Of a stretch of 20,480 nt of DNA, positions 15,521 to 20,480 are shown in pieces (within the stretch, counting starts at the first letter, position 1; the number at the start of each line of letters is the position of its first letter). Below the pieces are notes generated by a model. It saw nothing but the letters and a program-made list of their open reading frames with translations, had not been told where the DNA came from and searched no databases. The stretch comes from Ruminococcus sp. (GTDB taxonomy: Bacteria > Bacillota_A > Clostridia > Oscillospirales > Ruminococcaceae): the NCBI GenBank assembly GCA_017418765.1, contig JAFOMV010000001.1, forward strand, positions 1-20,480, written 5' to 3'. The translations under genes were made by a program, and so were the position numbers.

Positions 15521-16048
15521 TCAAATAATATCCATCTGACATACTTTCATAGCTTCAAGGGCGTTTTTATGACTTTCCGGTGTGACACCTGCACAGCAGT
15601 CTGCTATTATTTTTACAGGTACTTCGGGAAACGCTGCTTTAAGTATCATGGCATTGCTGATAACGCAAATATCAGTGCATACCCCTATTATCTGTATTTC
15701 CTCTATATCCTCATCCCGTCCGACAGCAAAAGGAAGATCAATGGCGCCGAATGTAACTTTTTCAAGCTTTATGCAGTCATCATCAAGAGCTTTTTCAACT
15801 ATATCTTCAAGCTGCCATCCATCAGTCCCTCTGATGCAGTGCGGCACGGGAAGTCTTCTTCCCTCCTGAGTATCCATGTAGTTTTCGCTGTGAGTATCAA
15901 GAGTAGCGATAATTCTGTATTCCTTTTCCTTATTGCGGAATCGTTTGATATAGTCAGCGACGTTTCTGACCACCGCAGCAGTTTCAGGATTGCCGAGAGC
16001 ACCTGTTGTAAAGTCCTTTTGCATATCGATAACGACTAACACTTTCAT
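15521..16048 (-). CDS. pncA: Nicotinamidase-like cysteine hydrolase (isochorismatase family)
   Basis: 175 residues, with GGAGGAAATCAT before the ATG. The catalytic triad of the family is visible: Asp8 in 'VVIDMQKDF', Lys97 in 'LEKVTF' and Cys128 in 'GVCTDICV'. Asp51 and His53 ('DTHSENY') with His70 ('PVPHC') match the metal site of nicotinamidases, which separates it from isochorismatases that lack the metal. It would turn nicotinamide into nicotinate and ammonia in the cytoplasm. It lies next to the nadE operon in the same direction, giving the entry and exit steps of salvage; the intermediate genes (pncB, nadD) are not in this window. It has its own promoter, and a perfect palindrome at its predicted transcript start. 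Confidence 0.85.
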   Translation of the reverse strand: MKVLVVIDMQKDFTTGALGNPETAAVVRNVADYIKRFRNKEKEYRIIATLDTHSENYMDTQEGRRLPVPHCIRGTDGWQLEDIVEKALDDDCIKLEKVTFGAIDLPFAVGRDEDIEEIQIIGVCTDICVISNAMILKAAFPEVPVKIIADCCAGVTPESHKNALEAMKVCQMDII

Positions 16049-16090
16049 ATGATTTCCTCCTTTGTATATGGATCATATTATTATCAGGCA

Positions 16091-16113
16091 GATATTATCT
16101 TTCTGATAATATC
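16091..16113 (-). promoter_or_regulatory. Perfect palindrome at the pncA transcription start, candidate operator
   Basis: GATATTATC and GATAATATC, 9 bp each, around a 5-base centre. It begins one base downstream of the -10 box, so it covers the expected start point. A repressor bound here would block transcription; alternatively the first bases of the mRNA fold into a protective hairpin. Confidence 0.5.
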
Positions 16114-16142
16114 ATTATAGCAATAACTTGGTAAAAAGTCAA
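16114..16142 (-). promoter_or_regulatory. Promoter of the nicotinamidase-like gene
   Basis: On the minus strand TTGACT (16142-16137), 17-bp spacer, TATAAT (16119-16114). Confidence 0.8.
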
Positions 16143-16153
16143 TACTATAATGA

Positions 16154-16192
16154 AAAAAGGCATCCCAACGAAACGTTTTCAGAAATGCCTTT
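16154..16192 (-). terminator. Intrinsic terminator after COG2426 gene
   Basis: Read leftward, AAAGGCAT (16192-16185) pairs with ATGCCTTT (16163-16156) and is followed by a run of T. An inner GAAA/TTTC pairing shortens the loop. It separates the membrane-protein gene from the pncA promoter 12 bp further on. Confidence 0.82.
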
Positions 16193-16204
16193 AAACTCTA
16201 TCTT

Positions 16205-16708
16205 TTATTTTGCCGCTGTAAACGCTGTAACACCAAGCAGTGAAACAATAGTCATGATGATACCAGCCAGAAGAACTCCGCATATTACAGCGATAACACT
16301 CTTTTTGAAATTAAGGTCAAGTATGCTTGCGCCAAGAGTACCTGTCCATGCACCTGTGCCAGGAAGCGGTATTCCTACGAAAAGCAGGAGCGCAAGATAA
16401 AGTCCCACGTCTGAACCCTTAGCCAGCTTCTGAGCCTTTTCAGTGAGAGCATTTCCTCCCTTTTCGCCTTTTTCAAGGCAGAATATGAAGAATTTTCCGA
16501 TATATTTTTTATCCTTGCCCCATTCAAGTATCTTTCTTGCGAAGAAAAAGATAAACGGTACAGGTATCATATTTCCCAGCATACAGAGTGGGAGCACCTT
16601 GTACCAGGGCAGCCCAAGAGCCACACCCCAGGGAACGCCTGCTCGCAGTTCGACCAGGGGGACCATAGATATTAAGAATGAACCAAGATATTTTAGTGTA
16701 GTTGACAT
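16205..16708 (-). CDS. Small membrane protein, COG2426 / 'small multidrug export' family
   Basis: 167 residues with several hydrophobic segments (~5-25, 36-58, 100-125 and 136-162). 'MVPLVELRAGVPWGVALGLPW' begins in part at ~15 and 'GIPLPGTGAWTG' lies at ~112; both are hallmark stretches of this family (PF06695). The proline/glycine-rich loops resemble re-entrant loops of DedA/SNARE-associated membrane proteins. The family name suggests export of small molecules, but direct evidence of function is thin. The start has only a weak GAGAG site. Upstream, TATAAT (16734-16729) sits right against the palindromic element at 16740-16911, so the element may have replaced or supplied the -35 region. Confidence 0.82.
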   Translation of the reverse strand: MSTTLKYLGSFLISMVPLVELRAGVPWGVALGLPWYKVLPLCMLGNMIPVPFIFFFARKILEWGKDKKYIGKFFIFCLEKGEKGGNALTEKAQKLAKGSDVGLYLALLLFVGIPLPGTGAWTGTLGASILDLNFKKSVIAVICGVLLAGIIMTIVSLLGVTAFTAAK

Positions 16709-16739
16709 ATTTTCTGCTCTCTTTCTTTATTATATTTTG

Positions 16740-16911
16740 GGCAACGCCGCACAAAGCTCACCTGACGGCTTTGCACTGAATCTGCGGACATATTTTCCGT
16801 CATTCCGCACAGAAATTTCTTGACATACGATAGTATGCCTGCGAAATTTCTATACAATCTGACGAAAAATCTGTCGGCGCATCTTCAGCACAAGCTCTGT
16901 GCGGTGTTGCC
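16740..16911. mobile_element. MITE-like palindromic element, 172 bp
   Basis: The ends are inverted: GGCAACGCCGCACA on the left, and GGCAACACCGCACA when the right end is read in reverse. Inverted similarity continues with gaps to the centre: ATTTTCCGTCA facing TGACGAAAAAT, AGAAATTTC (16811-16819) facing GAAATTTCT (16843-16851), and CATAC-GATA-GTATG at the middle (16824-16837). TTTG flanks both sides (16736-16739 and 16912-16915), as a 4-bp target duplication would. It has no coding capacity, so it would depend on a transposase elsewhere. An alternative is a non-mobile repeat of the REP/ERIC sort that forms an RNA hairpin. Confidence 0.65.
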
Positions 16912-16986
16912 TTTGTTGTCCTGTATGGATATAATTATTATGTCATATTTCCCTCTGATAGTCAAGGTATTTCAGCATAAAACAGC

Positions 16987-17024
16987 AAAAGTCCCGACGA
17001 AACAGCAAGTTTCAGTGGACTTTT
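16987..17024 (-). terminator. Intrinsic terminator after alpha/beta hydrolase
   Basis: AAAAGTCC (16987-16994) pairs with GGACTTTT (17017-17024), with an inner GAAAC/GTTTC stem. Leftward it continues GCTGTTTT; rightward it continues TGTTATTGTT, so it may act in both directions. Confidence 0.72.
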
Positions 17025-17073
17025 TGTTATTGTTCCACCAATTGGATTTTTTCATTTCTTCAGTGTTACAGTA

Positions 17074-18165
17074 TTATTCTTCGATATCTTCGATGAGTTC
17101 GGACAGCAGAACCGCCAGTTCATCGGGTTTCTGCTTATAAATATTATGTATACCACCAACTCTCCTGATCTCGCAATTGCCAAGAGCATCGCAGTATCTG
17201 CCGGTATAGGTCATCAGATCCGCATCACCAGTGATGAATTCTTCTGTTTTGCGCTGTATCATTTTCGTATCAGTCATATCATACGGCGGTTTCTTGCCTG
17301 CACGTCTGTAGCTTTCGTTCCTATACTCAAGGTATTCCCTGACATCTTTTTCATTGCTCGGCATTGCATAGACATATATCTTCGGAGAAGCTGTTCTCGT
17401 CATCACTCTTGCGGTTTCGGCGAAGTTATTCTCCTCAAGAATGTTTTCAGAATGCTGAGCGAAAGTATAGGTGCTGTACATCTCCATGATATTTGCGGCT
17501 TTCTTCTGCTTCACTGTAAGATTTCTCCACGATATCTCACCTTTTATAGCATCATGAAAAACTCTCTGAAGCCCTGTACTGCAAATGAATGTCAGAAACA
17601 TCTCATAAGCGGTATTGCTGTAAAAACTGTCTTCCTCCCCCACAAGCACACCATCAAGTATGAACATCCCTTCTATCTCGTCGGGATATACGCTCTGCCA
17701 GTAAGTTGCATAAAGACCTCCTATAGAATGAGGGATAAGGATATACGGAGCATTACAGCCTGACCTTTTCAGAGCTGTCCTGTAATCCTCTACAACTTGT
17801 TCAACGGTTTGCGGAACAGTTGTTGAATCGCTCAGGCCATATCCTGCACGGTCCACAACAGCTATCCTGTTTTCAGAGGCGAACCTGTCTACAACTGCTT
17901 TAAGCCCCATAGAATAGGTGTTTACTCCCTTTCCTGACATTCCGACTAAAGTGTGTTTGCCGTTTTCATTTCCGTAAAGGTAAACATTCAGATCATACTC
18001 TCCCACAGTTACAGGAGAGTATATGCCTTCTTCTTTCAGATATTTCAGCTCAAAATGAGTTATCACTTTATGTGAGATGAAAATTATTAGCCATATGGAG
18101 AGAATGATGATAAGAAAAAGCCTTATCATCATGAAAGATCGTTTTGTTTTATCATTCAAGTTCAT
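17074..18165 (-). CDS. Membrane-anchored alpha/beta hydrolase
   Basis: 363 residues. A basic N-terminus and one hydrophobic helix (~12-32) without a clear cleavage site suggest anchoring with the enzyme outside the membrane. The fold shows 'VVDRAGYGLSD' (~103-113) and the nucleophile elbow 'IPHSIGGLYA' with Ser147. His340 in 'GGIHNIY' completes the triad, with an Asp near 171 or later. The elbow is P-H-S-I-G instead of the usual G-x-S-x-G. The substrate is unknown; esterase, lipase and peptidase activities all occur in this fold. GAGGA precedes the ATG by about 9 bases. It follows the rhodanese lipoprotein gene after a gap of about 100 bases with no terminator, so shared transcription is possible; a TTGACA in the gap has no matching -10. 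Confidence 0.87.
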   Translation of the reverse strand: MNLNDKTKRSFMMIRLFLIIILSIWLIIFISHKVITHFELKYLKEEGIYSPVTVGEYDLNVYLYGNENGKHTLVGMSGKGVNTYSMGLKAVVDRFASENRIAVVDRAGYGLSDSTTVPQTVEQVVEDYRTALKRSGCNAPYILIPHSIGGLYATYWQSVYPDEIEGMFILDGVLVGEEDSFYSNTAYEMFLTFICSTGLQRVFHDAIKGEISWRNLTVKQKKAANIMEMYSTYTFAQHSENILEENNFAETARVMTRTASPKIYVYAMPSNEKDVREYLEYRNESYRRAGKKPPYDMTDTKMIQRKTEEFITGDADLMTYTGRYCDALGNCEIRRVGGIHNIYKQKPDELAVLLSELIEDIEE

Positions 18166-18269
18166 CGATTATATCCTCATGACATATTATGTAATTTAAT
18201 GAACGCTATGTATAGTTTGGCAGGCTTCTGATGATCATGTTGAAACTTCCTTGTCAATCAGTGTTCCTT

Positions 18270-19094
18270 CTATGACATTCTGTCCTTAAAAAGCTGATAC
18301 ATACTTTTTCCCTGATCTTTCGGGTCGATATCTACATCCTTTGCACTTTCTTTCCACGGTGATTCATCGGGAAGAATGCTGTATGCAAGGTTGTGCTGTT
18401 CCCATTCGTAAGCCATATCCTCGGCTGTCCTGTAACTTTCAAGATCAGCACCATGTATCATGTGGATATCCGCAAGCGCCTGACAGATGATCACAAGGTC
18501 ATCATGGTTCCTTATCTTGTATGAATCAATAATATGCCAGTTGTCATATTCGTAATCGGCACTGAAATTTTCTCCGCCATATGTAAAAATATAGTTCCAC
18601 CCCTGACCGTCAGTGTCATATAATGCTATATCTTCGGCTGAATCTATCAGCGACGGGAAACGTGGTTCGGTCTCAGGTTCGGCGGCAGGCTGAGCTGTTT
18701 CCGTGCCGTACTGCCATGTGTTTATGCCGCCGAATTCATATATATTTGTATACCCCATATCCGCCAGCTTTTTTGCAGCCTGTTTGCTGCGGTTGCCGCT
18801 TCGGCAGTATATGAGTATCTTTTGATCCTTATCCGGGAGTTCGGGAGGAGGAGTTGACATTATAGTCTCGTTTGGTATAAGTATAGCCCCCGGGATATGT
18901 CCCTGATCGTATTCATCACGTCTGCGTACATCTACGACTGCTATCCCCTGTTCTGAATCCATCATATTTTTTGCTTCTTCCTGTGATATCAGCTTGTATT
19001 CATTTTTTTCAGGTCTGCCGAAATAAAATCCGCCGCTGCAGCCTGCTGCTGTGAGAAACAGACATGAAGCGATCATCAAAGCAAGATGTTTCAT
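18270..19094 (-). CDS. Rhodanese-domain lipoprotein with unknown C-terminal domain
   Basis: 274 residues. The start has a lipoprotein signal peptide with lipobox 'TAAGC' (Cys19), so the protein should be attached to the outer face of the membrane. The rhodanese domain (~33-130) contains 'VVDVRRRDEYDQGHIPGA' and the active loop 'CRSGNRS' with Cys97, which would carry a persulfide. The C-terminal ~130 residues (after a proline/glutamate-rich linker at ~135-145) are acidic and rich in Tyr, Trp and Asp, with no family I recognise. Rhodaneses move sulfur between donors and thiol acceptors; the external location suggests sulfide, cyanide or redox handling, but this is inference. AGGGGG precedes the ATG. 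The promoter at 19122-19150 is nearly perfect. Confidence 0.88.
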   Translation of the reverse strand: MKHLALMIASCLFLTAAGCSGGFYFGRPEKNEYKLISQEEAKNMMDSEQGIAVVDVRRRDEYDQGHIPGAILIPNETIMSTPPPELPDKDQKILIYCRSGNRSKQAAKKLADMGYTNIYEFGGINTWQYGTETAQPAAEPETEPRFPSLIDSAEDIALYDTDGQGWNYIFTYGGENFSADYEYDNWHIIDSYKIRNHDDLVIICQALADIHMIHGADLESYRTAEDMAYEWEQHNLAYSILPDESPWKESAKDVDIDPKDQGKSMYQLFKDRMS

Positions 19095-19121
19095 TTTGAT
19101 CCCCCTTTTTATTGTATTTTC

Positions 19122-19150
19122 AGTATACTATAAACACCCGATGATGTCAA
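19122..19150 (-). promoter_or_regulatory. Promoter of the rhodanese lipoprotein gene
   Basis: On the minus strand TTGACA (19150-19145), 17-bp spacer, TATACT (19127-19122). It faces away from the SprT-like gene promoter; the two -35 boxes are only 15 bp apart. Confidence 0.82.
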
Positions 19151-19165
19151 GTTTATGCTTGTTTA

Positions 19166-19195
19166 TTGACACATCCCGTTGCTTCATGATATAAT
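19166..19195 (+). promoter_or_regulatory. Promoter of the SprT-like gene
   Basis: TTGACA (19166-19171), 18-bp spacer, TATAAT (19190-19195), about 50 bp before the ATG. Confidence 0.78.
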
Positions 19196-19244
19196 TTCAG
19201 CGTAGACATCCGAAAGATATTCAGGAACAGGAAAGGTGCAAACT

Positions 19245-19814
19245 ATGAAAGATCTTCATAAGCTGGCATATGAATGTATGTCTCAGCTTGACAGGATAGG
19301 CATAAAGTACGGAAAAGTCAGATTTACCGTGAATACCCGTGCAAAGAAAAGATGGGGACAGTGCATAGTCAGAGGTGCAGGAGTATATGACATAAACATT
19401 TCAGCAAGACTGCTTGCGGATCACGTTGACAATATGGCGGCAAAGAATACCATAATGCATGAACTGATCCATGCGGCAGACGGATGCAGAAGCGGTCACA
19501 GAGGAAGATGGCTGGCTATTGCGGCAGCTGTAATGAAAGCCTATCCCGAATACGATATCAAGCGCACCGCTTCCAATGCTGAAAAAGGCTTCGATGAAGA
19601 ATACGTACCGTCAAAGCGGCTGGAATACAAATACTTCTATCGCTGTCTTGGGTGCGGTGCGGAGGCTAAATACAAGAAAGCAGGCAGATTCATCCAAAAT
19701 CCGAATGCATATGTTTGTATAAAATGCCGGGGTAAATTTGTGACAGCGGAGGAATACGATTCGCTGACGCCTGCACAGAGAGCGGCGCTGAATAAAACTC
19801 TTATGAAAGCCTGA
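19245..19814 (+). CDS. SprT-like zinc metalloprotein
   Basis: 189 residues from ATG 19245, 8 bases after AAAGG; an in-frame GTG at 19236 overlaps that site and was not used. The catalytic motif is 'HELIH' (72-76) with a third likely ligand, His85, in 'GHRGRW', the pattern of SprT-like (WLM/Spartan-type) proteases. 'NTRAKKRWGQC' (~30-40) is also typical. The C-terminus has a zinc ribbon, Cys134/Cys137 and Cys158/Cys161, followed by 'YDSLTPAQRAAL'. Eukaryotic relatives cut proteins cross-linked to DNA; the role in bacteria is less clear. It stands alone with its own promoter. The frame and metal ligands are intact. Confidence 0.88.
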   Translation: MKDLHKLAYECMSQLDRIGIKYGKVRFTVNTRAKKRWGQCIVRGAGVYDINISARLLADHVDNMAAKNTIMHELIHAADGCRSGHRGRWLAIAAAVMKAYPEYDIKRTASNAEKGFDEEYVPSKRLEYKYFYRCLGCGAEAKYKKAGRFIQNPNAYVCIKCRGKFVTAEEYDSLTPAQRAALNKTLMKA

Positions 19815-19910
19815 TATCATGCGGTACATCCAGACATCGCCCCTACAATAATAGAAATTCTACTCAGGTAAGGGCGAGCGCTCAAGCATTTAAGCATGAC
19901 TATAAAAAGC

Positions 19911-19994
19911 AAAAGTCGGCAAAGAGAGGGAAAGTTAAGGAAGGGGAATGCAGAGGGGAAAACTAAAGGAAGGGGGAGAAATGCCGACTTTTTT
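19911..19994 (+). repeat. Inverted repeat 1: AAAAGTCGGCA / TGCCGACTTTT
   Basis: An 11-bp perfect stem (19911-19921 with 19982-19992) closes a 60-base, almost all-purine loop and ends in a T-run, like a terminator with an oversized loop. A-runs and T-runs occur on both outer sides, so it could act in either direction. Confidence 0.65.
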
Positions 19995-20111
19995 AGTATC
20001 GTTTTACATTATGTATCAGCGAGCGAAAGCAGATTTTCCGTGCCGATGAGAGTAAGCGAGCTTGCGAGCGATTCGTGTCCTCTCCCCCTTCCTTTGGGTT
20101 TCCCCTTTGCA
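19949..20111. repeat. Inverted repeat 2: 31-bp arms, 28 matches
   Basis: The left arm at 19949-19979 (TGCAGAGGGG...GGGGGAGA) and the right arm at 20081-20111 (TCTCCCCC...CCTTTGCA) are reverse complements with three mismatches. The left arm sits in the loop of inverted repeat 1, and the right stem side of repeat 1 sits in the loop of this one. As RNA the two would form a pseudoknot or compete. Confidence 0.7.
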
Positions 20112-20185
20112 TGAATGCGGATGTTTACATAAAATGCGTTGGCTACAGTGATTATATATTGCCATAAAAGACAGGCACTGACATA

Positions 20186-20214
20186 TTTACAAATCACCAC
20201 ATTCATGATATAAT
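20186..20214 (+). promoter_or_regulatory. Promoter of the dCMP deaminase gene
   Basis: TTTACA (20186-20191), 17-bp spacer, TATAAT (20209-20214), about 40 bp before the start codon. Confidence 0.72.
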
Positions 20215-20251
20215 GATGATGATAAAACAAATTATTCCAAGAGGTGAAATA

Positions 20252-20480
20252 ATGAAAAGAACAGAATACATAAGCTGGGATGAATACTTCATGGGCATAG
20301 CAGTGCTTTCTGCTCAGCGAAGCAAGGATAACTCCACTCAGGTAGGCGCCTGTATTGTCAATGACGAGCACAAGATAATTTCCGTAGGCTATAACGGTAT
20401 GCCCACAGGCTGTAATGACGATGATATGCCCTGGGAGCGCTCTGCCGAAAATGAGCTTGATACCAAGTATCCCTTTGTAT
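20252..20480 (+). CDS. Deoxycytidylate (dCMP) deaminase, 3' end outside window
   Basis: The first 76 codons are visible. GAGGTG precedes ATG 20252 by about 7 bases. '[19 protein letters not shown]', 'TQVGACIV' and '[16 protein letters not shown]' match the start of the zinc-dependent dCMP deaminase/ComEB family. The sequence stops at 'KYPFV', just before the expected zinc-binding 'CHAE' motif. The enzyme turns dCMP into dUMP, feeding dTMP synthesis. It has its own promoter. Whether the catalytic half is intact cannot be seen. Confidence 0.9.
   Translation, partial: MKRTEYISWDEYFMGIAVLSAQRSKDNSTQVGACIVNDEHKIISVGYNGMPTGCNDDDMPWERSAENELDTKYPFV

Larger units (their letters stand above)
16709..17073. 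other. Intergenic region holding a palindromic mobile element and a terminator
   Basis: 365 bp without a gene. It contains the MITE-like element (16740-16911) and the terminator of the alpha/beta hydrolase gene (16987-17024). Nothing else was recognised. Short open frames here overlap the palindrome and lack ribosome binding sites. Confidence 0.7.
19815..20251. other. Intergenic region with two interleaved inverted repeats and a purine tract
   Basis: 437 bp with no supported gene. After a loose CGCCC/GGGCG hairpin (19838-19876) comes a purine-rich tract (about 19921-19981), which takes part in two overlapping inverted repeats. Then comes a stretch with repeated GCGAGC units (about 20019-20070). 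The last ~140 bp hold the promoter of the dCMP deaminase gene. Open frames on either strand here follow the repeats and lack ribosome binding sites. Confidence 0.65.

Noticed and set aside
15455..16039. 194-codon plus-strand frame
   Set aside because: It is antisense to the nicotinamidase-like gene, whose catalytic residues are all present.
17146..17763. 205-codon plus-strand frame
   Set aside because: It is antisense to the alpha/beta hydrolase, which has the family motifs, a good start and a terminator.
20009..20371. 120-codon minus-strand frame
   Set aside because: It crosses the second inverted repeat and the promoter and start of the dCMP deaminase gene, and has no ribosome binding site.
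1..20480. CRISPR array, tRNA or rRNA genes
   Set aside because: No evenly spaced repeats, cloverleaf patterns with TTCRA-type loops, or rRNA stretches were recognised on reading.

Overview
The window reads as a chromosomal segment of a low-to-middle GC Firmicute, most like a gut or rumen Clostridia/Ruminococcus-type bacterium. This is inferred from near-consensus sigma-A promoters (TTGACA-17-TATAAT) in front of many genes, AGGAGG-like ribosome binding sites, U-tailed hairpin terminators, and gene families common in that group (cytosolic LacI-type sensor/GGDEF proteins, a large serine recombinase, a fused MacB-type ABC exporter). The species cannot be fixed from the sequence alone. No rRNA, tRNA or CRISPR array was recognised.

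Layout. 1-1421: 3' part of a sugar-binding-type sensor/diguanylate cyclase. 1485-3188 (minus): a serine recombinase cassette with a coupled 62-codon gene, flanked by what may be scraps of interrupted reading frames. 3564-5099 (minus): cardiolipin synthase. 5199-5630: acyl-CoA thioesterase. 5895-6272: a duplicated YegP/DUF1508 protein. 6520-9483: a 987-residue ABC exporter preceded by a long leader hairpin. 9567-9710: a highly structured non-coding stretch with a three-way-junction fold. 9740-11495 (minus): PRPP synthetase and inorganic pyrophosphatase, probably one operon. 11911-13839: a complete paralogue of the first sensor/diguanylate cyclase. 13980-16048 (minus): NAD synthetase, a histidine phosphatase and a nicotinamidase-like hydrolase. 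16205-16708 (minus): a small COG2426-type membrane protein. 16740-16911: a MITE-like palindromic element with a 4-bp flanking repeat. 17074-19094 (minus): a membrane-anchored alpha/beta hydrolase and a rhodanese lipoprotein. 19245-19814: a SprT-like metalloprotein. 19815-20251: non-coding DNA with two interleaved inverted repeats. 20252-end: start of a dCMP deaminase.

How they fit together. Two themes recur. One is nucleotide and cofactor supply: PRPP synthetase, pyrophosphatase, nicotinamidase, NAD synthetase and dCMP deaminase, with PncA and NadE giving the first and last steps of NAD salvage from nicotinamide. The other is sensing and the cell envelope: two cyclic-di-GMP synthases with soluble sugar-binding-type sensors, cardiolipin synthase, the ABC exporter and surface lipoprotein/hydrolase genes. 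The most unusual material is non-coding: the palindromic element at 16740-16911, the competing inverted repeats at 19911-20111, the branched RNA-like structure at 9630-9701, and the hairpins in the leaders of the exporter and nicotinamidase genes. I saw no large, clearly new multi-gene system.
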